The position numbers and the translations under genes are program-made. Below the pieces are notes generated by a model. The model made no database searches and was not told the DNA's origin. It saw nothing but the letters and a program-made list of their open reading frames with translations. A stretch of DNA of 64,000 nucleotides from Paracoccaceae bacterium (GTDB taxonomy: Bacteria; Pseudomonadota; Alphaproteobacteria; Rhodobacterales; Rhodobacteraceae). Below, piece by piece: positions 52,719-61,573 of the stretch (its first letter is position 1; every line of letters starts with the position of its first letter). Location: contig JAJEHS010000006.1 of assembly GCA_022823605.1 (NCBI GenBank), positions 1 through 64,000 of the forward strand, read 5' to 3'.

Positions 52719-53444
52719 ATGGAATCAAAGCACATTCATTCTGCCTTTGATGATGAACTGAATCAGATAACAACCCAACTTGTTACCATGGGTGGCATGG
52801 TGGAAAATGCCTTGAGACTTACCAATAAATCTCTGAAAAAAAGAGATTCTCGAATTGCCGAAGAAGTTGTGGCTGGGGATGACGAAATTGATCTCATGGA
52901 AGAGGAAATTACCAATTCAGCCATAAAACTCCTAGCCTTGTGGCAACCTCAAGCAAAGGACCTGAGAACCATTGTTGTTATCATGAAAATTGCAACAAAT
53001 CTTGAGAGAATAGGGGATTATGCAAAAAACATTGCCAAAAGGATTGATGAAGTAATCAATTATGATGGTAAGGAAAAATTGGCAATCGGTTCGGTCAGAA
53101 GACTTACCAAGGCTGTACAAGTTCAAATAAAGGAAACACTGGATTCATTTATACAGCAGGACATTGAGAAAGCGGAATCAATCATTATCAAGGATGAAGA
53201 CATAGATCAGATGTACAACTCGCTTTTCCGTGAACACCTCACATTCATGATGGAAGATGCCCGTAATATTTCCACTACAATGCATTTGCTGTTTATTGCA
53301 AAAAACCTGGAGAGAATAGGTGATCATTCAACCGGAATTGCCGAGCAAATTATTTTTCTGGTTTCCGGCAAACTACCTAAGGATAATCGTTCAAAACTGG
53401 TAACAACCTCCTTTGATGAAATCACCGAAAATCAGGACGATTAA
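52719..53444 (+). CDS. phoU: Phosphate signalling protein PhoU
   Basis: Negative regulator linking PstB to PhoR. It has two PhoU helical bundle repeats with metal-binding E/D-rich motifs (EEVVAGDDEIDLMEEEI; IIIKDEDIDQMYNSLF) and the paired IATNLERIGDYAKNIAKR and IAKNLERIGDHSTGIAEQ. ATG 52719 with AAGGAG upstream is preferred over the in-frame TTG at 52701. 241 residues. It shares one base with phoB, so they are coupled. Confidence 0.95.
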   Translation: MESKHIHSAFDDELNQITTQLVTMGGMVENALRLTNKSLKKRDSRIAEEVVAGDDEIDLMEEEITNSAIKLLALWQPQAKDLRTIVVIMKIATNLERIGDYAKNIAKRIDEVINYDGKEKLAIGSVRRLTKAVQVQIKETLDSFIQQDIEKAESIIIKDEDIDQMYNSLFREHLTFMMEDARNISTTMHLLFIAKNLERIGDHSTGIAEQIIFLVSGKLPKDNRSKLVTTSFDEITENQDD

Positions 53445-54133
53445 TGGAGAAGAACCTCCCGGTAGTTTTGATCGCTGAGGATGACCAGTCCCATATGGAA
53501 CTGCTTTCCTACAATCTTGAGAACTCCGGGTTCAAGGTCATAAAGGCATCAAACGGGCGTGATGCACTGGATATGACAAAGGAACTCAAACCTGACATCG
53601 TATTACTTGACTGGATGCTGCCCAAACTATCCGGTATAGAAGTGTGTACCTATTTGAGAGCATCACAGTCCTTACAAGACATACCCGTCATTATCGTCTC
53701 GGCACGTGAAGATGAAGAAGACAGGGTGCATGGTCTTGAGATTGGTGCCGATGATTATATCGTCAAGCCATTTTCTGTTTCGGAATTGATTGCGAGGGTA
53801 AAGGCTAACTTACGGCGAACAAGACCAAGTTCAGTTGGGCAAAAGCTTGTATACAAGGATATCATCCTTGATTCAGAACAGTTCAAGGTTTACCGCGATG
53901 GTAGGTTGTTGAAACTTGGTCCCACGGAGTTCAATCTCCTAGCTACCTTCATCGAGAAGCCGGGGAGGGTTTGGTCCCGTGATCAATTACTCAATCGAAT
54001 CTGGGGTAGGGATATCTATGTGGAAATCAGGACGGTTGATGTACATATCGGCCGCTTGAGGAAAGCATTGTGCCAATATGGTGGAGAGGATTACCTAAGG
54101 ACTGTTCGAGGTACTGGATACGCACTGGGATAG
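53444..54133 (+). CDS. phoB: Phosphate regulon response regulator PhoB
   Basis: OmpR-class response regulator. Receiver domain has acidic pocket AEDDQ, phospho-Asp56 (LLDWMLPKLSG) and KPF lysine (DYIVKPFSVSE). The C-terminal winged helix binds DNA (LGPTEFNLLATFIEKPGRVWSRDQLLNRIWG, recognition around RTVDVHIGRLRKAL). 229 residues. It would activate phosphate-starvation genes when phosphorylated by the adjacent PhoR. It is convergent with the amidinohydrolase gene, with a small ATCAGT/ACTGAT hairpin (54182-54197) between. Confidence 0.96.
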   Translation: MEKNLPVVLIAEDDQSHMELLSYNLENSGFKVIKASNGRDALDMTKELKPDIVLLDWMLPKLSGIEVCTYLRASQSLQDIPVIIVSAREDEEDRVHGLEIGADDYIVKPFSVSELIARVKANLRRTRPSSVGQKLVYKDIILDSEQFKVYRDGRLLKLGPTEFNLLATFIEKPGRVWSRDQLLNRIWGRDIYVEIRTVDVHIGRLRKALCQYGGEDYLRTVRGTGYALG

Positions 54134-54226
54134 TATAGGTTTGAAGAACCATCGATCCCAGTTACCTGTAGAAACCAATTAATCAGTTTACACTGATCAA
54201 CCAGCCTGCTACTCCCATGTAATTGA

Positions 54227-55120
54227 TTATACTTCTTCCCTGTGCAATGCCTGGCAAAGGCAATGAACTCCACCACCACCAAGGGTAAACATCGACATAT
54301 CCGGATCATAAACATCGAATCCCAATGCCCTCATTTTACCGTTTAGTTCTGTTGCTCCAGCCATAGACAGTACTTTGTCATTACCTAATGCAACAAGATT
54401 GACACCCAGATTTTTTGCCTCACGATATTCAACATCAACGATCTCAATACCCCAACCCTTGACAATATCCACCAACCAGGGTTCCATTGCATCAACACAG
54501 GCCACTGCCAGTTTCTCGGCCAAGGGAACGATCAATCCATCCATATGGACAAATTCACGGCTAATTGGTGCTACAACGGCTTCCCATCCTTCTGCCTTAA
54601 CATATTCAGCGACCTGTTCTGACCCTTCCTTTTCTGATCTCTCTCCACAATAGCCAATCAGAACACGCCCTGGTTCAATGATATTGAAATCACCACCTTC
54701 AAAATGACCGGCTGTAGCATACTTCCAGATTGGGATATTGTTATCCTGATAGAATTTGATTGCAGTTACATAATCTGCCCGACGGCATTTCAATTGCATG
54801 TGGCAAATCAAGGCACCCCAAGGTGTCATGGCAGAACTGTCTCGTGCAAAGAAATTTCGGTGTAATGCCTCATCACTGTCCAGATAATGACAATTAACGT
54901 CGTTTTCCTTGTAAATTGATACCATTTCGGCATGTTGTGCCATGGCTGTCTGCAGATTGAAAGTTGCACCGGTCATATGAGCGTTGGCCAAGGTACGTCC
55001 AATTAGGGGACCAGCTTCTACCCATCGGTAATACTCTGGTGTTCCCAAGAGTACATCAGTCAGTTTGGCATAATCATTATTGATTCCCCATTGAGGAGAT
55101 GCTTGAGTATTGCTATCCAT
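54227..55120 (-). CDS. Dimethylarginine dimethylaminohydrolase/amidinotransferase-family enzyme
   Basis: A 297-residue guanidino-modifying (arginine deiminase superfamily) enzyme. The catalytic set is visible: acidic FEGGDFNI, His in EFVHMDGLI, and Cys near the C-terminus in GGGGVHCLCQAL. This family includes DDAH (methylarginine to citrulline), arginine deiminases and glycine amidinotransferases. The length best fits DDAH-like proteins. No signal peptide. Adjacent genes are not obviously related, so the substrate remains open. Confidence 0.85.
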   Translation of the reverse strand: MDSNTQASPQWGINNDYAKLTDVLLGTPEYYRWVEAGPLIGRTLANAHMTGATFNLQTAMAQHAEMVSIYKENDVNCHYLDSDEALHRNFFARDSSAMTPWGALICHMQLKCRRADYVTAIKFYQDNNIPIWKYATAGHFEGGDFNIIEPGRVLIGYCGERSEKEGSEQVAEYVKAEGWEAVVAPISREFVHMDGLIVPLAEKLAVACVDAMEPWLVDIVKGWGIEIVDVEYREAKNLGVNLVALGNDKVLSMAGATELNGKMRALGFDVYDPDMSMFTLGGGGVHCLCQALHREEV

Positions 55121-55259
55121 CCGGTCACCATTTAACCTTATCTACCTAAAAATCAGTTGAAAACACCCTAAAGTCAAAAAAGTAAAGTATTTCCTGCAAA
55201 TTATTTCCTACTTATATAAATAGATTATTATTCTTGCCAGTTCGAAATTTAGGAAAAAA

Positions 55260-56249
55260 ATGGAAGATGCCGTCTTTTCTCGAAGGAAGTTGATTACTCC
55301 AGCGGAATTAAGAGAACTGAGTCAAAAATCCGATTTCAGGGGATTCCTGCAACTTGGCTCACATTTCGGTTCCTTGATCATGGTAGGATATCTGCATGCC
55401 TTAGCCATGGGTTCCTATTGGGTACTCCTAACTGGGTTTGTACTTGGTGTAATTATCAATTTTCTATACGCTGGTGAACATGAACTTTCCCACGGTACAG
55501 TGTTTAAAACCCGCTGGTTAAATATTTTTTTCGGGAGAATTATCGGGTTTTTTCAATTATTCCCAAGGGATTTTGATCAGATTATGCACTTCGCCCATCA
55601 TCAGTGGACCCAGGACTGGGAACGAGATGGAGAATTGATCAGGGAACCTTATACCTTGAAAACCTATCTACTTTGGTTGTCTGGCGTAACCTATTGGAGG
55701 AATAGAGTATTTGGGATAGTCCGAAGGGCACGGGGAATAATTATCGAACCCTTCATTCGGAAAGAGGAAGAGGGAAAGGTTATTTTGGAATCAAGATTGC
55801 ATATCCTTGGTTATGTATTAATCGCAATTGCATCAATCTATTTCCAAACCTGGGTTGTTTTGACCTTTTGGATACTTCCCATGGTTCTAGCCAAGCCCAT
55901 TCATCAACTCCAAAATACAATCGAGCATCTAGGTTTGAGTCATGAGGATGATATTTTGAAAAATACCAGATCAACCAGGACGAATGCCGTGATGAGGTGG
56001 TTATGCTGGCAAATGCCATATCATACAGCACATCATACTTTTCCGGGTGTTCCATTTTGGAAACTAAAAAAATTGAGTGAAAAAATGGAACAGAAGGTAC
56101 CATATGTTCACCGAATGGGATGGATCGAGTTTCAGATCGAGGTCATACGCAAACTTGCTGCCAAGGATGAAAAGGATTATCCCATGAACGAGGTTTGGGT
56201 TGTCCCGAACAGCTATGGCAGGGATTATAGAATTCCGGCTGAGGGTTAA
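55260..56249 (+). CDS. Membrane fatty-acid desaturase family protein
   Basis: Integral membrane di-iron enzyme. The three histidine clusters of the desaturase/hydroxylase family are GEHELSHGT (HxxxH), HFAHHQW (HxxHH) and YHTAHHTFP (HxxHH), with an extra NTIEHLGLSHE. Hydrophobic segments surround them (LIMVGYLHALAMGSYWVLL; LGYVLIAIASIYFQTWVVL). At 329 residues it fits desaturases or related hydroxylases. The substrate is unknown. The following TIM-barrel gene starts six bases later, so the two are co-transcribed. Confidence 0.87.
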   Translation: MEDAVFSRRKLITPAELRELSQKSDFRGFLQLGSHFGSLIMVGYLHALAMGSYWVLLTGFVLGVIINFLYAGEHELSHGTVFKTRWLNIFFGRIIGFFQLFPRDFDQIMHFAHHQWTQDWERDGELIREPYTLKTYLLWLSGVTYWRNRVFGIVRRARGIIIEPFIRKEEEGKVILESRLHILGYVLIAIASIYFQTWVVLTFWILPMVLAKPIHQLQNTIEHLGLSHEDDILKNTRSTRTNAVMRWLCWQMPYHTAHHTFPGVPFWKLKKLSEKMEQKVPYVHRMGWIEFQIEVIRKLAAKDEKDYPMNEVWVVPNSYGRDYRIPAEG

Positions 56250-56255
56250 TCAATC

Positions 56256-57113
56256 TTGTCAAGAACACTAAAGGTATACACCTCATTGTGGTCAATGAGG
56301 CCTCATGACAACACCGGTGAAGTTTTGGAACTGGATCAAATCTGTGCAAAAGTTGCCGAGGCCGGATATGATGGATTGGCGATTGATTTGGGGGCAGGTG
56401 ATGTCAAACTTGCCAAGGAGGTTTATCCATATATCAGGCAAAACAACCTTACTCCTTTGATTGTTGCTTTTCCCAAGTCTGTTGAATCCTTGGCTGATAC
56501 CTTGAAAATGGCTAAGGATTTCGGTGCTCCCTTTGTGGATGTCATTGGTCAGGTAATGCCGATTTCAGTTAAGGGCATGATTCCGATCATCCGAACCTGG
56601 CTGGAAATGGCTGACAGAATAGGCATACCGATACAATTCGAAACCCACAGGAATTGCATAACAAACGATTTGTACCCGACATTGGAATTGCTGGATGCAA
56701 TTCCCGAGATGGATATGTGTGCCGATCTTTCCCATTATGTTGTTGATAGGGAGTTCTGGTTTCCATTGAGTGACCGGGATCTTTCCTTGATCACCAGAAT
56801 TCTGAATCGTTCACAGAGTTTTCAGGGACGGGTGGCAAGCCGCCAACAGATCCAGCTTCAACTCGATTTTCCCCAGCATAAGAAATGGGTCAGGTTATTT
56901 CAAGATTGGTGGTACGAAGGTCTGGTTTCCTGGCGAAAAAGAAATAAATCAGGAGACTGTTTGTTTTTGTGTGAACTTGGCCCACCTGAATATGCAATGA
57001 CAGATGGAAACGGAAAGGAAATGTCCAATCGCTGGGAAGAAGCATTGACAATCAAGGATTGGGTAAGGGGTTATTGGAAAGAACTTGAGGATGCTGAAAA
57101 GGCATACATCTAA
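56256..57113 (+). CDS. Xylose-isomerase-like TIM-barrel protein
   Basis: A 285-residue AP-endonuclease-2/xylose-isomerase-type TIM barrel. Visible elements: ICAKVAEAGYDGLAID, MAKDFGAPFVDVIGQ, IPIQFETHRN with a metal-ligand Glu/His, and MCADLSHYVVDRE with Asp/His. These suit a sugar isomerase, epimerase or lyase. Start TTG 56256 with GAGGG ten bases upstream. Coupled to the desaturase gene by a six-base gap. The pairing with a membrane di-iron enzyme is unusual and gives no clear substrate. Confidence 0.82.
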   Translation: MSRTLKVYTSLWSMRPHDNTGEVLELDQICAKVAEAGYDGLAIDLGAGDVKLAKEVYPYIRQNNLTPLIVAFPKSVESLADTLKMAKDFGAPFVDVIGQVMPISVKGMIPIIRTWLEMADRIGIPIQFETHRNCITNDLYPTLELLDAIPEMDMCADLSHYVVDREFWFPLSDRDLSLITRILNRSQSFQGRVASRQQIQLQLDFPQHKKWVRLFQDWWYEGLVSWRKRNKSGDCLFLCELGPPEYAMTDGNGKEMSNRWEEALTIKDWVRGYWKELEDAEKAYI

Positions 57114-57156
57114 AAAGCCGATAATATATATTATGTTAAATAAACTCTTATTCCCT

Positions 57157-57162
57157 TATAAT
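57157..57162 (+). promoter_or_regulatory. Candidate -10 element for aroQ
   Basis: A consensus TATAAT lies 33 bases before the aroQ start in a very AT-rich 81-base gap. No good -35 is found at 16-18 bases, so only the -10 is suggested. Confidence 0.3.
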
Positions 57163-57194
57163 GGGTACTTTAGACATTCAACTGGAATAATAAT

Positions 57195-57638
57195 ATGACT
57201 TCATTACTTATAATTAATGGCCCTAATCTGAATATGTTGGGCGCCAGGCAACAATCACAATATGGTACTCTTACCTGGGATGAGATTTACAGTGATTGCA
57301 GGGAATTCGCAAAATCCCTGAAGATGGATTTGGACTACAAGCAGTCAAACAGCGAAGGTGAAGTTGTTGATTTCATTCAACAGGCCTCGGATTTGTACCA
57401 AGGAATAGTATTAAATGCTGGAGCATTCACTCACACTTCCATCGCATTGGTAGATGCAATTCTGGCAGTAGACATACCGGTTGTCGAAGTTCATATGTCA
57501 AATATTTACGGGCGTGAGGAATTTCGTAAGCATTCCTACATTTCCCCCGTGGCACTGGGTGGTGTATTCGGATTTGGGAAAAACAGCTATCTGCTTGCTA
57601 TTCAGGCCTTACACCAACACCTGCAAGCAAAATCGTAA
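57195..57638 (+). CDS. aroQ: 3-dehydroquinate dehydratase, type II
   Basis: Dehydrates 3-dehydroquinate to 3-dehydroshikimate, the step after AroB. Type II signatures: LIINGPNLNMLGARQQSQYG (catalytic Tyr), YKQSNSEGEVVDFIQQA, GIVLNAGAFTHTSIAL, VVEVHMSNIYGREEFRKHS. 147 residues is normal. It is away from aroK/aroB, as usual. Its end faces tsf with a shared hairpin between. Confidence 0.96.
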   Translation: MTSLLIINGPNLNMLGARQQSQYGTLTWDEIYSDCREFAKSLKMDLDYKQSNSEGEVVDFIQQASDLYQGIVLNAGAFTHTSIALVDAILAVDIPVVEVHMSNIYGREEFRKHSYISPVALGGVFGFGKNSYLLAIQALHQHLQAKS

Positions 57639-57643
57639 AACTA

Positions 57644-57666
57644 TCAGGGATCACAAGGATCCCTGA
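57644..57666. terminator. Bidirectional terminator between aroQ and tsf
   Basis: TCAGGGATC (57644-57652) and GATCCCTGA (57658-57666) form a perfect nine-base stem with a five-base loop in the 40-base convergent gap. On the minus strand it is followed by TAGTTTT, a short U-run, so it should serve tsf; the plus side has an AT-rich but mixed follow-on. Confidence 0.7.
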
Positions 57667-57678
57667 CTTAAATTCAAT

Positions 57679-58506
57679 TTATGACTTGGCTTCGCCAACC
57701 TGGTATCTGAGAAATCCCTTGATTGTAAGATTTTCCTTCTCAGTAACCTGTTGAACTGTAAATTCCGGGTTTATAACAAATTTCTGATTAACCAGAGTTT
57801 CCTCGGAAAGGAATTTCCTAATTCCACCTTCAACAATTTTAGCAACAATTGACTCAGGTTTGCCAGTATCAAGAGCCTTTTGAGTAAGTACCTGCTTTTC
57901 TCTTTCTATTGTTTCCTGAGGCATTTCATCAGCTGACAAAGCAAGAGGCCTGGCTGCAGCGACATGCATGGCAATTTGCTTGCCCAATTCGGATTCTTGG
58001 CCATCATAGGCAACCAGTACGCCGATTTTCCCCATACCCTCTTCAACAGAGGTATGAACATAACTTGCAATATTGCCACCTTCAATTGACCCGACACGCC
58101 CCAAGGTAATGTTTTCACCCAGTGAAGCGATTTTCTCGGTGATCGATTCCCGAATGGTCTTGCCGTCAACTTCCGAATTCAGAAGACCTTCAATGGTACT
58201 GTTTGCCATTGCTTCTTTCCGGATGAGATTTACCAACTTGCGAAATTCTACATTCTTGGCAACAAAATCAGTCTCGGAATTTACTTCAACCACGATACCC
58301 TTACCATTTTGGACATATACACCAACCAACCCTTCGGCGGTATCACGAGATGATTTCTTGGCAGCTTTGGCCATTCCCTTTGACCGCAACCAATCGATTG
58401 AAGCTTCAATGTCGCCATCGTTTTCCTTCAACGCATTTTTTGCATCCATAATCCCAGCACCGGTTCGCTGCCTTAATTCCTTAACCATTGTTGCTGTGAT
58501 AGACAT
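57679..58506 (-). CDS. tsf: Elongation factor Ts
   Basis: Nucleotide exchange factor for EF-Tu. The N-terminal UBA-like part is TATMVKELRQRTGAGIMDAKNALKEN, followed by the conserved core NSETDFVAKNVEFRKLV and HVAAARPLALS. The C-terminal coiled-coil/dimerisation region is FTVQQVTEKENLTIKGFLRYQVGE. 275 residues is close to E. coli Ts. It follows rpsB at a 121-base gap on the minus strand, the usual order. Confidence 0.97.
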   Translation of the reverse strand: MSITATMVKELRQRTGAGIMDAKNALKENDGDIEASIDWLRSKGMAKAAKKSSRDTAEGLVGVYVQNGKGIVVEVNSETDFVAKNVEFRKLVNLIRKEAMANSTIEGLLNSEVDGKTIRESITEKIASLGENITLGRVGSIEGGNIASYVHTSVEEGMGKIGVLVAYDGQESELGKQIAMHVAAARPLALSADEMPQETIEREKQVLTQKALDTGKPESIVAKIVEGGIRKFLSEETLVNQKFVINPEFTVQQVTEKENLTIKGFLRYQVGEAKS

Positions 58507-58627
58507 GATTTACTCCTATGATAAAACAAACATATTCTGAAGATCCCGAGGGAAACTTGTACCTTGGGTATAAAACTACACCTGAATTTTGATCTTGTTA
58601 GTCCGAAACAAAAAGATCGAAACCAGT

Positions 58628-59554
58628 TTAAGCACTTACCTCTTCTTTACTCTTTTCTTCTGAAGTCTCGGTATCTGTGCCCTCTTCCGTGCTACTCTCC
58701 CCGACATTCTCAACCTCAACCTGATCACTTGCCTCAACGGTGTCATTTTCCGCTTCGGTTTCTGCCTCTTCGGGCTTTTCCTGATCTTTCATTTCTTCTT
58801 CGGGGACTAATGAGGTTACTTCCTCAGGCCCTTCCAGAGCCCCTAAATCGACCCCTACTTCTCCCATTTGGGTAGCCATGCCGTCAATAACGGCTTTTGA
58901 TACCAAATCACAATACAGGTTGATTGAACGAATAGCATCATCGTTGCCGGGTATAATATGGGAAACTCCCTCTGGAGAACAATTGGTATCAACTACCGCT
59001 ACTACCGGAATACCCAATTTGTTGGCTTCAGCAATGGCAAGGTTCTCTTTTTTTACATCAATAACAAAAATAATATCAGGTACGTGATTCATGTTCCTGA
59101 TACCTCCAAGCGAGGCTTGTAGCTTGGCTTGATCTCGCAATAAGCCCAATCGTTCCTTTTTGGTTAATCCATCCAAACCATCCTCAATTTTTTCGTCAAG
59201 CTCCTCAAGTCTTGAAATTGAATTGGAAACAGTCTTCCAGTTGGTTAAGGTACCACCAAGCCAGCGATGATTGACATAATGCTGTGCACTATCCTTAGCC
59301 GCCTTTTCAATAGGTAATTGAGCTTGTCTCTTGGTACCAACAAAAAGTACACTACCGCCTTTTGCTGCAGTATCTTCGATTACCTTAAGTGCCTTGATGA
59401 GCAAAGGAACCGTCTGTGTCAGGTCAATGATATGAATACCATTCTTCTTGCTGTGAATGTAGGGTGCCATCTGTGGATTCCACCTGTGGGTCTGGTGACC
59501 CAAGTGGACTCCAGCTTCTAGTAATGTTCTCAAAGAGAAAACTGGTTTAGCCAT
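58628..59554 (-). CDS. rpsB: 30S ribosomal protein S2 with acidic tail
   Basis: Small-subunit protein S2. It starts [21 protein letters not shown] and has [53 protein letters not shown] and [17 protein letters not shown] 59554 with AAAGGA upstream is the start; the frame is open further out but the S2 fold begins here. Residues ~241-308 are an additional Glu/Asp/Ser/Thr-rich tail ([26 protein letters not shown]) absent from E. coli S2 (241 residues). Comparable extensions occur in some alphaproteobacteria. Confidence 0.96.
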   Translation of the reverse strand: MAKPVFSLRTLLEAGVHLGHQTHRWNPQMAPYIHSKKNGIHIIDLTQTVPLLIKALKVIEDTAAKGGSVLFVGTKRQAQLPIEKAAKDSAQHYVNHRWLGGTLTNWKTVSNSISRLEELDEKIEDGLDGLTKKERLGLLRDQAKLQASLGGIRNMNHVPDIIFVIDVKKENLAIAEANKLGIPVVAVVDTNCSPEGVSHIIPGNDDAIRSINLYCDLVSKAVIDGMATQMGEVGVDLGALEGPEEVTSLVPEEEMKDQEKPEEAETEAENDTVEASDQVEVENVGESSTEEGTDTETSEEKSKEEVSA

Positions 59555-59579
59555 GTTAATCCTTTCCGGTTTAGACCTC

Positions 59580-59644
59580 GACGGGGCAAAATATGAAACA
59601 ACCGGTGGATCCAATGTTAAATTCTTGAACCCAACAACCCCGTC
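59580..59644 (-). promoter_or_regulatory. Possible structured leader of rpsB
   Basis: In the rpsB 5' region, GACGGGG and CCCCGTC (59638-59644 and 59580-59586) can form a seven-base GC-rich helix closing about 51 bases, in an otherwise AT-rich gap. S2 leaders are often autoregulatory. An upstream TTGAAA with TATGGT 18 bases on (minus strand, near 59655-59690) is a possible promoter. Regulation is inferred. Confidence 0.4.
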
Positions 59645-59712
59645 TGTGTATTTTCAGGGAAAACCATATATTGAAGAAAATATTAATTTCAAGAAACAAA
59701 CTTGGTACAATT

Positions 59713-60597
59713 ATGCCCGGAGAAGCAAAACCTGTAATATGTATAGGATCCTTCCATTGGGATGAAATCGCCCTTTCCAGCAACCTTCTGGAGAAAGGGG
59801 ATGATTCACCAGGTACAGTACACAAAAATCCTGGAGGAGTTGCTTTCAACCTAGCCAAAACCATGATTGAATTTGGTATTCCCGTTTTATTGGGTTCTGT
59901 TCTGGGCGATGATGCTGAGGGTCAGGAATTGCTGAATATAGCAGGCAGTTTGGGCATAAATTGTGAATTGGTTTGTAAGGTACCAGAAAAAACAGGCAAA
60001 TATGTTGCAATTGAAGATTCCAGTGGATTGGTTGCAGCCATTGCCGATTGCAATACGCTTGAGAGCAATGAAGATGTTCTCCTTCTCAGGCTGAAAGAAT
60101 GGATTACATCAAGAATTGGAAGTACGGATATTTCCGCACTGGTGATTGATTGCAACTTATCCGGGCATTTTATAGAAAATCTACTAAGCGTCCACTTTTT
60201 TAACAATTATCCAATAAAAATTGCTTCCGCTTCCAATCATAAAATAGACCGGTTAAACTATTTTGGATTGAATTTGAACACGACATTGTATCTGAATAAG
60301 CTGGAGGCGATTAGTTTTTTGACCAGGCAAAAGAATAAGAATTTTGCTACTAAGGAAATCATTCAAAATCTCCTTGGCAGATACAAGAGAGTCATCTTAA
60401 CAGATGGAGGAAACAAGATTATTGATGCCGATGGTTCGAATGTCATCGGGTTTACCCCACTAACAATTCAACCACATCGAATAACAGGTGCTGGAGATTA
60501 TTTCATGGCTTCACACATGGCATTGGAATTATTGGGTTATTCCAGGGAGGATGCCTTGCGGAATGCCAGTATTTTTGTTCGTGATAAAATAGCTTGA
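59713..60597 (+). CDS. psuK: PfkB-family kinase, probable pseudouridine kinase
   Basis: PfkB-family sugar/nucleoside kinase. The N-terminal glycine pattern NPGGVAFNLAKTMIEFG and the C-terminal catalytic region HRITGAGDYFMASHMALELLG (with GAGD Asp as base) are clear. 294 residues from ATG 59713; the frame is open 14 codons upstream. Kinase specificity cannot be told from the fold, but the gene is four bases before psuG, whose product cleaves pseudouridine 5'-phosphate, so phosphorylation of pseudouridine is the likely role. Confidence 0.85.
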   Translation: MPGEAKPVICIGSFHWDEIALSSNLLEKGDDSPGTVHKNPGGVAFNLAKTMIEFGIPVLLGSVLGDDAEGQELLNIAGSLGINCELVCKVPEKTGKYVAIEDSSGLVAAIADCNTLESNEDVLLLRLKEWITSRIGSTDISALVIDCNLSGHFIENLLSVHFFNNYPIKIASASNHKIDRLNYFGLNLNTTLYLNKLEAISFLTRQKNKNFATKEIIQNLLGRYKRVILTDGGNKIIDADGSNVIGFTPLTIQPHRITGAGDYFMASHMALELLGYSREDALRNASIFVRDKIA

Positions 60598-60601
60598 TCC
60601 A

Positions 60602-61519
60602 ATGAATCTTAAGTCATATCTGGAATTTGGCCCTGCGGTACATATGGCCCTGATCGAAAAAAAACCGATCATTGCCCTAGAAACTTCAATTATCTCCCAA
60701 GGCCTGCCATATCCCCATAACCATGAAACAGCCCAATTGCTAGAAGAAACAATACGACAACAAGACTGTACACCGGCAACCATCGGAATAGTCAGAGGTA
60801 AAATCAAGGTCGGTTTAACCCCTGAGGAATTGAACTTTTTTTCTACCGAAGCAGATATAAAGAAAATCAATAACCGAGATATACCCGTGGCTTTGGTACG
60901 GGGTTGGAATGGAGCCACTACGGTATCCGGAACCCTCGCATGTGCAAAACTTGCATCCGTTGAGGTACTTGCTACGGGTGGAATTGGTGGAATACACCGG
61001 GAATTTTCTGAAACTCACGATATGTCAGCTGATCTTCAGCAAATTGCAAACACCACGGCAATTACAGTCTGTTCAGGTGCTAAGGCCATTCTGGATATAC
61101 CCAAAACTCTGGAAATGCTTGAATCTCTCGGCGTCATCGTTGGTACTTATCAAAATGAGGAGTTCCCTGCATTCTGGTCCCGTAATTCAGGATGCCAATC
61201 ACCCTTGAGACTGAATACAGTAGAGGAAATTTCTGCAATCTTCAAAACTTCAAAACAACTATTCAACGAAAAGGGTTTCCTTGTAGCTAATCCCATTCCT
61301 GTAGAATTTGAAATTCCTCGGAATATAATTGAACCATTTATTAAGGATTCTCTTGCTAAGGCACAGGTGCAAAACGTTAAAGGAAAAGAATTAACACCTT
61401 ATTTATTAAATTCCCTTAACGAATTATCCTCGGGTCAATCCTTGATATCAAATATCAAGCTGATAAAAAATAATGCAAACCTGGCTGCTCAAATTGCAAA
61501 GAAATTGTCAATTATCTAG
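60602..61519 (+). CDS. psuG: Pseudouridine-5'-phosphate glycosidase
   Basis: Cleaves pseudouridine 5'-phosphate to uracil and ribose 5-phosphate. The family pattern is present: ALETSIISQGLPYPHNHETA, VGLTPEEL, NGATTVSGTLACAKLA, VLATGGIGGIHRE, DMSADLQQIANT, VVCSGAKAILDI-like ITVCSGAKAILDI, and FLVANPIPVEFEIP. 305 residues is typical. Together with psuK it forms a salvage pair for RNA-derived pseudouridine. Confidence 0.95.
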   Translation: MNLKSYLEFGPAVHMALIEKKPIIALETSIISQGLPYPHNHETAQLLEETIRQQDCTPATIGIVRGKIKVGLTPEELNFFSTEADIKKINNRDIPVALVRGWNGATTVSGTLACAKLASVEVLATGGIGGIHREFSETHDMSADLQQIANTTAITVCSGAKAILDIPKTLEMLESLGVIVGTYQNEEFPAFWSRNSGCQSPLRLNTVEEISAIFKTSKQLFNEKGFLVANPIPVEFEIPRNIIEPFIKDSLAKAQVQNVKGKELTPYLLNSLNELSSGQSLISNIKLIKNNANLAAQIAKKLSII

Positions 61520-61573
61520 TATGTAATTACAAAATCCTATATTCATTTGTTATGGATATTTAGGGAAATTGAA

